The translations under genes and the position numbers were made by a program. The notes beneath the pieces are model-generated. The model saw only the letters and a program-made list of their open reading frames with translations. It was not told where the DNA came from and ran no database searches. From Cryptomeria japonica (lineage: Eukaryota; Streptophyta; Pinopsida; Cupressales; Cupressaceae), in assembly GCF_030272615.1 (NCBI RefSeq), contig NC_081412.1, positions 101,371,796-101,435,795 on the forward strand: a stretch of 64,000 nucleotides of DNA, given 5' to 3'. This document shows, one piece after another, positions 34,832 through 47,235 of this stretch (position 1 is the first letter of the stretch; the number at the start of each line of letters is the position of its first letter).

Positions 34832-36535
34832 TTAGACTATCTCTGAATACCAAGGTTGCCTTTCAATACTAGTGACTGAAGTACTTTTGATTTCAACATT
34901 ATTTATCTCAACATTCAGAAGATTAGATTCAATCATGAGCTTGGCCAGACCTAAGCCTCTCACCAATTTGGTGATCTTTATTTCCAAGTCAAATTCTTGG
35001 ATTCTATTAATCCACCTGCACCTTTTTCCTGTAACCTCAGATTGGGACAAAATATCCTTAACTGCAGCATGTGGGACATAAGTAGTGATTTTTGCATTCA
35101 CAAGGTATGGCCTGAAAGCCTTAACAACTTTAACTAAAGCATAAGCCTGTTTCTCCATGGTTTCATACTTTAATTCTGTTGTTTGCAAAGACTTTCTATA
35201 GAAAGCTATGGGATGTTCATATCCCTCATCATCTTTTTGTAATAACACTGTAGCTACTGTATGGTATGAAGCAAAAGAGAATAGAGAAAAGGGCTTATTG
35301 TAATCAAGAGATTTCAGCACTGGTTCTTTCTGAATGGCTTTTTTAATTTCAGCAAAAGCCTTTGAGGCTTCTTCATCCCAACAAAACTTGGTATCCTTCT
35401 TGAGCAACTTGACAATGGGTTTCACTATCTCTGCAAAGTTTGCAATGAATCTTCTAACAAAATTTACTTTGCCTAAAAAGGATTGAATACCTTTAACACT
35501 CTTCGGTTCAGGCACTTTGTTTATTGCTTCAATTTTTTCAGGGTCTATTCTTACCCCTTCCCTGGAAACAATATGCCCCAATAATTTTCCTTTAGTGACC
35601 CCAAAATGACACTTCTTGGGATTTAATGACACACCAAATTCCAAAGCCTTATTGAACACCTTTTCCAAATGTCCACAATGATCATCGACCCTTTTAGAGA
35701 AGCAAGTTAGATCATCTTGATAAACCACCATGATGATATTGATGAATTCTTTGAAGGCTACATCCATAGCTCTCTGAAATGTAGCTCCAGCATTTTTTAA
35801 TGCAAATGGCATTCTTACATAGACATATGTTCCCCATGGAGTAGTGAAAGCAGTTTTGAACTGTTCAAATTCTCTCACTAACACTTGATTGTATCCTGAA
35901 AAACCATCCATCATGGACAAAAGATCACAACCTGTTACTCTCTGCAGCATAGCTTCCATATTGGGGGAAGAGTAATTGTCTTTTAAAGAAGCAACATTCA
36001 AATTTCTAAAATCTACACACAATCTAATGTCCCCATTTTTCTTTCTTCCTGGGACCAAATTAGAGACCCATGAAGAATGTCTTATAGGTTTAATAATCCC
36101 CCCTTCTCTTAACTTAGTCAATTCTTGCTGCATCTTAGTTTCTAATAGGGGATTAATAGGTCTATGCTTCTGTCTAAAAGGCTTAGCATCTGTAAGTAAA
36201 GGAACTTCATGCTGAAAGAGGTCTTGTCTATACGCCTTTAGGTCTTCATAAGACCAAGCAAAAACATGTTTATATCTTTTCAATAAATTAATAAGATTAG
36301 TTCTGAAATGAGGGGGTAATTTCTTCCCAATGTATACTAACTTAGGGGATGATTCAGTCCCCAGGTTTACCTCCTCCAATTCTTCTAACTTGGTGGTAGA
36401 CTGCTGATGTAAGTGACTGTCATTGTAACTGAACATGCTCTCTAGCTCTACCAACCCTTTAGGTATCTCATTTGTTTCCAACTGGACCAAGTCATTTCCA
36501 AACACTGTTTCCTTATTGTCAACCACCTCCACCAA
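34832..36535 (-). pseudogene. pol: Giant-LTR element reverse transcriptase and first RNase H
   Basis: A 567-codon open stretch. RT motifs are GIIKPIRHSSWVSN, LCVDFRNLN, LLSMMDGFSGYNQV, TPWGTYVYVRMPF and the catalytic VVYQDDL (about 35708-35730). The tether and thumb motifs are KCHFGV, LLGHIVSREGV and QSFLGKVNF. RNase H follows (PFSLFSFASYHTVATVLLQ, HPIAFYRKSLQ, ETMEKQAYALV). The usual first Asp of this RNase H is not seen, consistent with the degenerate Gypsy RNase H reported for Tat elements. The segment retains the longest intact frame of the element. It lies downstream of the extra RNase H and upstream of integrase. Confidence 0.93.
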
Positions 36536-36553
36536 TGCATTGCAATCAATCTT

Positions 36554-37294
36554 CTATCCATCATAATCATCAACACATTGAATGAATCTAAGAATATCTT
36601 CATCATCAGCAAAAACTTTCCAATTATACACATTATCAGGGATGGCAGGCCTAGATTTTATTTCCACAGTAGAGATGCCAATTAGTGTTGCATCATCATT
36701 TTTCAATGCAACATTAGCTAGAAAGTCTGCCATAATAGTCTTTGATCGCTCTATCCAATTAATAGAAAATGCACTAGAATACTCAATGACATCCCAAACT
36801 ACATGTTTATATCTCTTTAATCTATCATTTTTGGATGCATATTTGGATCTTACGTGAGAGACAACCAATTTTGAATCCCCTAAAACTTTCAACAGCTGGA
36901 TTCCATGCCTTTTTGCAACCTCAAGCCCCAATAACAAGGCTTCATACTCTGTAGTATTATTTATGCACTGGAAAGCCAATAAGAAAGAATACTTAAAAGT
37001 TATACCTGATGGGGATACAAAAAGAACCCCTGCTCCAGATCCTTCTTTGGAGAAAGCTCCATCAAAATACATCTACCATAAACCATGCTGTTGTGACTCT
37101 AATTCGACCACAATGGGATCGGTATTCTTCAACTGAGGTAAAATTGGTTGTAGTCTAAAATTATCAAGATCCACATCAATCATACAATTGAGCATACTAG
37201 GATCTACATTTTCAATTACTCTAGGAGCACGTGGTTCTCTGTACAACTTGACCTGATTCCCATTGATTGGGATGGTAGCATAAGATAAATCCAA
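36554..37294 (-). pseudogene. Giant-LTR element extra (archaeal-type-like) RNase H
   Basis: Catalytic positions are MYFDGAFSKEGSGAG (D), NNTTEYEALLLGLE (E), LGDSKLVVSHV (D) and IMADFLANVA (D), the pattern of the extra RNase H of Tat-lineage Gypsy elements. One stop (TGG to TAG, at about 37073-37075) splits the N-terminal extension from the domain. Its place is unusual: it lies between protease and RT, whereas in Ogre/Retand-type elements the extra domain is placed after RT-RNase H. It overlaps no other gene and sits 19 bases upstream of the RT frame. Confidence 0.88.
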
Positions 37295-37324
37295 TTGGAT
37301 ATTTCCTCCTACTATTGCTGCCCA

Positions 37325-38348
37325 CTACCTCGACAACAACATACCATAATGGGGTTTAGTGTCAGTAATAATAACGTCCATTTTGTAAGTTGCCTCAGGG
37401 AATGCTGCTATTTTTACTTCAACATCTCTCATTGTACCTATCATAGGTACTTCCCTGTTATCCATAGTATAGTATTTTCCATATACAGTAGTTACTGACA
37501 ATCCTAGTTCTTTAATAACACCATAGGGCATTACATTAGCTGCCACTCCTGAGTCTATCATACAATTTTTTATCAGTCGGTTATTCACTAACAAAGTAAC
37601 ATAAAAAGGATCTACCTGTGAAGGCTCTTGAGTAATAGTGGTTCCAACATAAACCTCTAGGGTTTGGAGTTCCTGATCCTTCCCATTTTTAACTGAACCG
37701 ACAGGTAGGACTGTGTCATTGTTAGATATATTAGAAAACAAAGACAAGGTTGCATCCCTATGTTCTTTTATTTTTAGTAATTCTATTAATGGGACAGTAA
37801 GTTTCATTTGTGTAAGAGCTTGAGCCATGTCAAATGTGGAACTACTGCTTAATTCAGTATTAGCTCTAACTCTTTCTGCTTTAAGCTGACTTGCCCTTTT
37901 TGTTGTGGCAGCTCCTTGTATATCATTAGTACTTTTATTATGTGCTCTTGGGTACATCTTTAACCTGTTCCTTCTTTTCTTGACCAATTTTAGGGAAAGT
38001 AGCAGCACTACTTGTTGCCCCCTTTTGAGTAACCTCTTTTATGAACATAGAACTAGGTTCACCCTGATTAGTGTCCTTCTTGGTGCTCCTTAAGTTGTAA
38101 TTGTGTTTTGCTTTAGCAATAGCAGCTTTGGTGAGATTTTTAACTTCTTCCTCACTAGGCCTTCTGAGATGTACTTCTTCATCTTCAATTGTTACCACAT
38201 TCAAGGTAGGATGCCAGTCCAGCATTAGTTTTCTTTGAACAAACCTTTCATTATCCAACACATCACTACATTCACTTTGTATAGATTCCTCATCACTCTC
38301 TATAATGGTTTCAAACATGTTAATGTCAGGCTCAGCTTCTTGTCTCAT
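37325..38348 (-). pseudogene. pol: Giant-LTR element protease region
   Basis: An acidic linker (38348-37938) leads to an aspartic protease with NCMIDSGVAANVMPYGV, where the usual DSGA is DSGV, followed by LGLSVTTVYGKYYTMDN and a C-terminal HYGMLLSR. It is broken by a frame change near 37940-38008 and a stop at about 37325 (CAG to TAG). It would cleave the polyprotein if intact. Confidence 0.85.
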
Positions 38349-38359
38349 GGACTCTTCAA

Positions 38360-40439
38360 GGGCTTGAGCTATTGCACACCGACGAGGAGAATGTGGCCCA
38401 TCACAAGCAATACACCAAGGAGTGTTTTCTATATTATGGACATTTTTCCCTTTTAAGGGATCTGGGGTATCCTGACTCTGAGCAATTTTAGGCTTCTCAT
38501 TTTGGGGTTTGTCGTCTTTCTAGTTGGTATTATAAGGCATGGCATGCAGTCTAGGGGGTCTATCTTGCCAGTTATAATGAGGCTTATCATTTTTATTTAC
38601 CTTGGCAGTCAGATCCTTCATAGCAATAACCAACTTTTCTATCTTGTCTTCATCCTTAGCAACTTTGTTAGGTTGCTATTTTGTTTCCTGCCATAACCTA
38701 CCATTTGTTCTCCTTCCTAACTTCCCAGATGCTTTTCTATTGCTTTCCACATTAATGGCAATTCTAAATGCATCCCTCAGGTTATGTGGATTTTTATCCC
38801 TTAAGATATAGGCCATTTTAGAATCAAATGCATTATAATAGGTGTTCAGACACATGTTATCATCTAACCTCATCACCTGATATAATCTATGCATGACCTT
38901 TTGAAATCTAGCATTGAAATTAGTGACCATTTCATTATCAGATTTCTAATGTTATTAAACTCATTTAGCATAAAGCTCACATTTGTTTTGTCACCATATT
39001 GTTCTTGAAAACAATTCTTAAAGTCCTCCCAAGACCCAATGCTATTAACTAGAAGACCTCTGTACCAATCTCTTGTATCATCAACCAAGGATTGGACAAA
39101 CAATTTCATTATAACATCTTCATCCACTATCTCATAATCATTTATTAAGTCACCAAAAGATTTTAAATTCTCCTCATCACTAATTGCATTATTTCCAGCA
39201 AACTTATGGAGTCTGTCCCTTAACTCAGTAGGAAAATGGTTGGGATATCCTGAGGTCCCATCAAAAAACAATTGTCTATATTGTTCCAAATTGATAGGTC
39301 TCCTTTGAAAAGGGTTAGCAACATTATTATTTCCCATGTTCATTCTGACTTTTGGAATTGCTGTCTAAGATATTTGGTTATGCTGATTGTTCACAGGGAT
39401 TTGACTAACTGTTGTTGTATTAGCAGGCACAGTAGGCTGAATTTTAACCAGGGGGAGGGAAATTTGCTGAGGATCAAGCTTACTAAGATCTTCTGATGGA
39501 AAAATGATAGGGGGAGCTTTTAGATAACTAATTTTTTTTTTTAACTTCTTGATTAGCTGCTTCCAACTTAGCTTTCTCTAACTCCATTTGTAGATCCTCC
39601 TTTTCCTTCCTCATTCTTTCCATCTCTCTCTCATGTGTTGATAGCCTATGAGAAATTTCCTCTATATTTCTAGATCCAGTTCCATCATCCACCCATTTCT
39701 GCTTCCCTTTATCAACATTATTCCTAGGAGGCTATGAATCACTAAGCACTTCCCTGTTTGGTTGGACTACTGACCTATATGCTGGCTTGGCCTTAGGGAT
39801 TAGAATTTCTCTGATCATAGGGCCTTCCTCATCACTCTTTTCCTTTTCCTTAGCCAACACTTCAAGATTAGCTATCTGTCTAAGAAGCCTATCTCTCTCC
39901 ATTAGTTTTTCTCTTACTTCCTTTTCCTTATTTGCCTCCTTTTGGGCTCTTAAGGAGATTAAGTGGTGAACCCTCCTATTTAAATCTTCTATTTCTTGTG
40001 ACACTTTATCTTCATCAAGGAAACTCTCCTAAGAGTTAGATATATTAACTTGATCTATACCAATCAAGCTGATATTTCCATCAATTGTTCTAGAAACAGA
40101 ATGTCTAATTGCATTTGAACTATTCCTATCTCTCACAGACACACTAACATGAGATATATCTTGATTTAAAGCATGAGCATTATCTATATTTCCAAACAAT
40201 CCAGAATGGAAACCTAATATATCATGTTCAGATTCTGTGGAAGAAGAATTAGACTTTGCATAAATAGGTCGATCAGGTATCTTACTGGTATTGTTATTTT
40301 TTTGCACCCAAGTAGCATTTGATGGTTCATGAAGCACTGATCTCTTTTGACCTCTTCGTGACTGTTCAGGCAAACCTTCTTGCAAAGTTTCATGAGGATG
40401 CTTCTTCATGAATGATATGGTGTTTTTTCCTCCTTGCAT
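38360..40439 (-). pseudogene. gag: Giant-LTR element gag
   Basis: The minus-strand ATG at 40439 (MQGGKNTISF) lies about 290 bases past the primer site. Order: an N-terminal Ser/Asn-rich part, a strongly charged coiled coil (39732-40004, EIEDLNRRVHHL to KEKEKSDEEG), then the capsid domain (38676-39343) with PFQRRPINLEQYRQLFFDG, MKLFVQSLVDDTRDWYRGL and WEDFKNCFQEQYG. A short knuckle CIACDGPHSPRRC is at about 38375-38413. Breaks occur near 40028, 39731, 39350, 38935 and 38675. Confidence 0.85.
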
Positions 40440-40727
40440 TATGCTTGTCTTCCTTTTAAAATTTTATGTATTTCACAAGGACTGGTTCCAAGATAACAGA
40501 GTCACCACCCACAAGACTATGGGAAATATGAAAACAAGCTTTGAATAAAACGTTGCAAATCTTCACACCAAAATCATATATCAAAAGAAAATAGAGGGAA
40601 CTTCCAATTAGAGACTTCCAGACACCACTGCTATATTCACTGAAGCTCCAATCTATTCCACAAACACACAATGATTATTCCTTATAAATCTAAGCACAAA
40701 TCTGCATCTGGATCCTTATTGTGACTC

Positions 40728-40745
40728 TCCTTAGTAGAGTCTCCA
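40728..40745 (-). other. Probable primer binding site of the giant-LTR element
   Basis: On the minus strand TGGAGACTCTACTAAGG begins four bases after the 5' LTR end (ACAACA). It resembles the TGGCGACTC-type sites of Tat elements (tRNA-Arg). The tRNA assignment is tentative. Confidence 0.55.
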
Positions 40746-41581
40746 CTTTTGTTGTTCTCAAAATCTGATTCCCTTTAAAATCCTTATAATGATATGATAA
40801 ACTCTGTATGCAGAAGAGATATTAAAGAGAAGGAAACTTTCAGGACAACATATGGCAAGGTTTGATTAACCTTCTACACTTCGAACTTATCCAAAGTTTA
40901 GGCAGGTATATCTTTGTGAACTGAATTCACACTTTTAAAAGATAAGTCCACAACAAACCAGTCCAAAAACCAGTGGATCTTACCACCTTAAAATCAACTG
41001 AAACAAAGAAATGAAACATGTACTCATGTTCAGTATTGATCTACAAGATATATAGAAGACAACCTTAATAGATACCAGTGCCTTATCCAAGGCCACAGAG
41101 TCATCTAAGTTCAAACAATATTTCCACAATCAAATATCTCCACACATCCTATCAGTTTGGCTTCTGTAAATCCCTATACATGCCTAACATACATAAGAAT
41201 TTATTCATACCAAACTAAACTGTGTTCATCAAAATTCAAAGTATCCCACAAAGAATTTACTGGTAGAAATTATTCCTGCGTATTTAATTCCCCTCCTGAA
41301 GAGAAAAGCTAAGAAGCATATCTACTCAAGATTGCCTTACAACGCATATTCAAAAGGAATAACCCTAGATTACTCAAAATGAAATAGTAAACATTTGCAA
41401 ACATACTTGAAGACAACACAAAGTTTAAACTCGAAACCAATGGTCTGTATATTAATATTACTTCTGAAAGTATTACAAAAACATTTGAATATTCTCCATT
41501 AAGACTTGAAAAGCTCAGGTAAATTTCTGCAGTGTTTTCTTACAATTCCTTGCGATCCTTTTTTTACTAGTCCTGGTATCC

Positions 41582-41588
41582 ATTTATA
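41582..41588 (-). promoter_or_regulatory. Conserved TATA-like box (5' LTR)
   Basis: TTATAAATGGATACCAGGA on the minus strand, downstream of the LTR ORF stop. It is the candidate promoter for the gag-pol transcript. Confidence 0.45.
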
Positions 41589-41685
41589 ATAATATGGATG
41601 CATACATAGCTTCGGACTTTCCTAGGAGAGTTTGTTACAATCATTACTTCTTAAGAAGAAGTTACAAAACCTTTTCCAAATGCTG

Positions 41686-44600
41686 TTACAAGTCTCTTTC
41701 AACATCCGTGGCTTCTTCCACTTGTTGTTCTGTTGCAACATTTTCTAACTTCTCCACATCAAGCACTGCATATTTTGTTGTCCATTCGTGATACACCTCA
41801 TCAGTAGGCCATTAGAAGTTAATCACTTTTGCTTTTGTCTTGGCTAATCTTTTCCAAGAATTCCTCATTTTATTGACCTCTAAATTTAGAAAACCATAAT
41901 GAGATTTGATTTTCTCAATCTCCTCAATTGTTTTGACAAATATGGAGGCATCTTCTGAATTGACAATTCCTTTTATTCCAAGTGACAATTTGGCTTCTAA
42001 TTCCTTAAGCCATATTTGTTTGTCCTTTAATTGGGCTGGGCTAATAAAACCTCCTGGGAGTAATTCAAAAACTTGATCAGTGTACTCTTTCTTGTACAAG
42101 TTGATCTTTCTATCTGCATTATCCACTGCTTCTGCCAACTTTACTAAATCCTTTGTCATATTATTGGTAGATTTAATAATGGGGTCAGCACCTGCCTCAT
42201 CATAGGATACACAAATAAGTTCTATATCCTACTCTCTGGGTCTCCATTTATCAAAAATAGGCATTAAAATAGCCTTGTCCCCATTTAACTCATTCCACAT
42301 TTCCAAAATCTTACTCATGTTGTTATACATTAGTGAAGACCCTATAGTGTCAGCAAAACTTAAAATTGTAGGCCTTACTCTCTCTTCATATTTCTTTGCA
42401 TATAGGGCCTGAGCCTGTTTTATATTCTCTGACTCATGGGGAGTGATCTCAATCAACTGAGAACTAGAAGGTGCTGGAGATGGTGGGAATTCAATAATGG
42501 GGCTGGTAGGTGGAGGTCTTGCAGGAGAAGAGGAGATCATCAATGTTGAGGACTCACCTTGATGGCATTGTCCTACCAACCGGCTTTTTAGCTTGGAGAT
42601 GATGCTATCTTTACCCCTTACCTCTTCCTTGGCATTGTTGTAAGCTTTTAAATTGTCTCCAACTTAACTTGGAGATCTGCCTTTTCTTTTGCTTCTCTTT
42701 CTTCTACTGCAACACTAAACTTTGCAGTCTCTAGCATAGTGCTAGAAGCTTCCACTACCCTAGTGCTCTACACTCTTTTCACTATCATTCCTCCAAGGTA
42801 ACTTGACCCTGGGGTGTCCTTATTCCTTTTATTTTCATCTCTTTTAAGAGACCACATGACCAGTGCAGCATTATCCTTGCTGAAAGGGACTCCCTCCATA
42901 GGTTTGGTCTCCTTTCTTACTGCCTCTAAAACCAAGGCATTTGCTATGTCCCATTCAGGGAGAATGGGTACCCCATCTTGTGCTACCATGTCCCTTCCTT
43001 GCTCGGGAGTGATGGTCTTAAAATCATCAACCATTTCTTGCTTTATCTCTTCCTCCACCATAGTTGGATCCTTGTGGGGCTGCTCACATTTCCTCTTTTC
43101 ACACCTAGCATTAAATTTATCAATATTTTGCTTCCACACAAATTGCATGAAAGCTCCTGATGTGACAAAGTTATTATCAGCCAAGAAATCCTCACTGGCT
43201 TGCTTGATCTCAGGATCCCACTCGTGGCCTTTGAACTCATTAGTAGTAATGTTCATCTCAGTAGTAAGGGGCTCTTCTAGCATTCCCTCTTCCACTTCAT
43301 CATATGTGTATGCTATCTCTCCAAGACTGCCTAACTATAACAGTTGCTCAGTTGTTGTCTGTTCATCTCCTATATGAATAGGGGATTGAGATGGGGAATA
43401 CAAGGGTTCATAAGATTGTACTTACTTTCCCACTCTTTGTTTCTTTGGGCTATCCTGAATGTCAATGACATCTTTTATCTTCCTCTTCCCTTTTGAGGTA
43501 GAAGGATACCCTGTTGTTGGCATCAACACACTATAGTTGGACTTCTTATGTAACATGTAATCACCAGGAGGGATTCCTCTGGCAAATGTAGACCTATTTA
43601 GAACTAGTCTTGCTTTCTCAGGGTTGTTCTTAATTACAACCTCCCTCATTTCTTTCAATGTCTGCATCACATCCTCAAAACAAAGAATTAAGAATTTTAC
43701 CTTCTCTTGAAAGGGGTAAAAGCTAGACAAAGGGTCATAGCTAGTGTCAAATTGGTGCACAAAGTCTAAAGCCTTCTTTTAGGCCACCCACTTTTCTTTC
43801 CTTAGCTCTTGCTCATCTAAATCAAACTCATTCCTAATGAGGTCTTCAGGAAACTGGAATTGGTGGGGTCTACCTCTGCATATTGCCCTCTTTCTGAACA
43901 TGTAGTTGAAGAAATCTTCAGGGTCAGCACACCGGGATACTGCAATTGATAAATGGTATGGTTGAAGGAAATCTTCAAAATACTTCCAACCTCCTTTAAT
44001 TATTACAAATTAATGTGCTATGGTAACTGTAGGGAAAATGGTCCCTTTACCTCTACTTGTTAGCTCTGCCTCTTGCACACTACCAATCTGCCTGAGGATT
44101 TCTGCAATTCCCACTTTAAGAGGGACCTGATAGGGCAACAAAAATGGAGTGCCTTTGAAACCATATACTCTATAAACTATGGAGATAGGGTATAAGTAGA
44201 TATCACCCCAATTGTGGACAATTTTAATATTCTCAGCAAACTCTTTTGGCCTAATGAATTCCAAAAGAACCTTAGGGACTCTTGGATTTTCTGAACAGAT
44301 AAGAATCCTAATCTTAGATGCAAAACACTTATCAAACTTTAAGTAGCTAGCACCTTCTATGTCCCATGACAGCACTATACTCCATAACTGCACTGGCGTC
44401 TTCTCTCCATCTTTCTCTTTCACAATATCCATTCCACTTGCAAAATAGTCACCACCCTTGAATAAAAATAAATGCATGAGGAGGGAGTACCATCCAAAAG
44501 GCCTATCCACTTTCCCATTCTTTATTCCTATCAAGCCTTCTTGGATGGCATCAATGATATAGGAAGCATAATAAAAGGCCACTACCAAAGAAGGATTCAA

Positions 44601-45305
44601 AATTTGAGCAATCATTAACATGTAATGAGTTGACATATTTGCCTCAGCATCCTCTCCTAAAATTTGGCAGAGTGACCAGTATAATCCTTTGGCCCTAAGG
44701 GTGAACAGATTTAAAGAAAAAGTCTCCTCAGTGTTGGGTCCTACAACTATTAATCCGCCTATCTTCACAAAGAATTCTTTAAGAGGCCCATTTCTAAGGT
44801 GGTTCCTCTGCACACTGTAAACCTAAGCTAGTGATTTAAAATTAATAGGCTCTAAAAAATTGGTAAATTCACTAAGCCCAAAAGCATTTTTGAACTCCTT
44901 TTTATTTATTTCAATGAGGGTTTTCCCACTTATATCCCTAACACACCTTGTGATTGGGTCATAGTTGTGTGCAATCTGAGTTAGGATATCCACATCCATG
45001 AATACTGCAGGGACCACCAATTTGCCTATGTCCAACTCCCAGATACTATTCATTGGGGCTGGGGAGTTTCTCATACCAAATCCAGCCTTAAATAATCCCA
45101 ACCTAGACAACCCAATTTGAGGGTCTCTTAGCCAATTGCCCTTGTCATACAATCCTTCTCCTATTTTTAGGCGAGGAGCTCTTGGCACTAATTCATTTAC
45201 CTTTGCTGCCACATTAGTTGATATTGTCAACTGTTCTAGGAAATCATCACAGATAGCCCTCTTCTAGTAATTAACCTTTCCTGAGAATTCTCTTTTAGGT
45301 GCCAT
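41686..45305 (-). pseudogene. LTR-encoded ORF of unknown function (copy 3, 5' LTR)
   Basis: The start at 45305 and stop at 41686 match copy 2. It is open through 44823-45230 (LTMSTNV-type start to NFKSLA) and through a long block 44010-44813, where copies 1 and 2 are broken, including LYWSLCQILGEDAEANM. It carries the blocks FGWYSLLMHLFLFKG, NWGDIYLYPISIVYR and GTPFLLPYQVPLKVG. Stops or frame changes lie near 45271, 44820, 44009, 43780, 43420, 43335, 42765, 42648 (one A lost in a run) and 42227. Read against the other copies, nearly every break has an open counterpart elsewhere. Function unknown. Confidence 0.75.
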
Positions 45306-45659
45306 CTTAAGAAACTATGCAAGCAATTTAATTACTAGCCTCAACTGTTCTGTAACAAATCAAAACCCCAATTAAAACACAGTGTTAAGTAATTACCAAG
45401 CAAGAGTACAAGAGAACCTATTTTTGGCTTGAAGAAATCCGCTCTGCAACTGAAGAAATTTGCTCTGCAACCGCTTCTCTACAACAATTTTTCAAACTGA
45501 TGTCTTCATTCAATTGATGCAAGATCATATATGGTAGTTGAGCTCTTATCTGCGACATTGATACCGCATGCTTCGGCCATCCTTTTAGAATTGAATTCAT
45601 AGTATAATTTGAAAATTTCACTCCAACGGTTCATAACATGCCTGCATATTTTCTTTTCG

Positions 45660-47235
45660 CTCTTTCTCCATTTCACAGAGCATAACATCCTAGCAATTTC
45701 ACCTAACAAAATCATGCCAGCTGTCTGATCAGATGAGACTTGATTGGTCTTTACACTATTTTAACCTGTTTGCCTTTGCATCTGGGCCCTACCTCCTTTT
45801 CGCCATTTCGCAAGCTTTATCCCCTGAGCATTTTCCTTTCGCGAAGCTACGCCAAGCGTTAGATGGAACTCTAACCACCTGGCCTTTAACTCCTACCGGA
45901 ACCATCAAATTTTTCACTAACCACACCTCATCTTAACAGCTAATGATTTTTTGCTATTTCGCAAGGGTTAATTTGCTTCCATCTTTGGGCCAGGAAACAA
46001 TGAGAAGCGTTGGATCAATCTTGAGATGAACATCTTTTAAGTGAGACCTTTATCTAGACATTGCTTAGCCCACTTATTCACCGGTTAACAAATGCCATGT
46101 GGCACTCAGCCATTAGCCCTGGAAAACTCTTCGAGTTTAGTTCAGAGTCAACCACGTGTCTTACTTCCTACATAACCATCGGTTACACTTTGGCGGGCCC
46201 TTAATCACCTTTTTAAACTACGTGTCAATCGACACATCACCATCAAGCTTTACAAGAAGTAGCAACTGTCATTCCATGTCATGCTCGGAAGAACCTCTCT
46301 TTCTCTTTTCCCATTTCACAGGCCTTAATCCTCAGTTGATTTGCAGCCACGAAGCAATGAGAACCCTTGGATCAAAATAGAGTTGATCATCTTTTACCTT
46401 TACGCCTTATCTGTTCTTCGGGCCCACTAGCTCTTTCGCCATTTCGTAGACCTTAAAACACTAGCATCTTACCTTCACAAATTCACGCGAATTGTTAGAT
46501 CATATCAAAATTGCTTGATGCTTAACAACCTACTTGAAACTAGTAGATGAGGGTCTTCTGACTCAGCTTTACCCACTTGGAACTTGGTCATTCCTGAACT
46601 AACGTGTCACCTTCTTATTCACTGAAAGAAATCAGCAGGATCCACTTTATCCTTGCCACTTGTATCTGCCAGGTCACTTCTTATCCCACAGTATGACTCA
46701 TCTTCGTGGACCCACCCCTTAGTCCTTAAATCCAATTCGCTAACCACTTTGACTTTCAGCCACATGTCATTGTCTTACTTGCCATCTCAACCAGCTGGAC
46801 TGCTTGCTTGGAATGCCATGTCATTTTGCTATTTTGCAAAAGCTATCTTTCGAGCATCTTTCTCCTGCGAAACTGCACTAGCCGTCAGATCTCAAGGACC
46901 TGCGCATCTGGTATGCCTCTTATGATCCTCTTTTGCCTGGGCCCAAAAACCTTTCGCTATTTTGCAGAGTATAACATGTGAGCATCTCTCAGGCGCAAAA
47001 CAACGCGGGCCATTGATTTCTTTTAAACTTGATCGCCTTTTAGCTATAGAAAAGTCTTCACCGCTGGGTCCCACCAAACCTTTTCACCATTTCGCGAAAG
47101 GTAATTTACTCACTCATTTCGGCTATGAATCAAAGCCAGCCGTTAGATTCAAAGTGAGATGGAGTCTCGTTAAATTAGATCTAATGCACACAGTCGAACA
47201 TGCTTTTTCCTTTTGCTATTTCACAGAGCATAACA
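45660..47235 (-). repeat. Degenerate tandem array upstream of the LTR ORF (5' LTR)
   Basis: Same series of TTTCGC(C/T)ATTTCGC-type words as 31508-33075. Some units are better preserved here, for example TTTCGCCATTTCGCAAGC near 45800 and CACCATTTCGCGAAAGG near 47086. Confidence 0.7.

Noticed and set aside
33456-40749. Reading the giant element as a plus-strand element because a primer-site-like word follows the left LTR
   Set aside because: Gag, protease, RT and integrase all read on the minus strand, and a better placed primer site is at 40728-40745.
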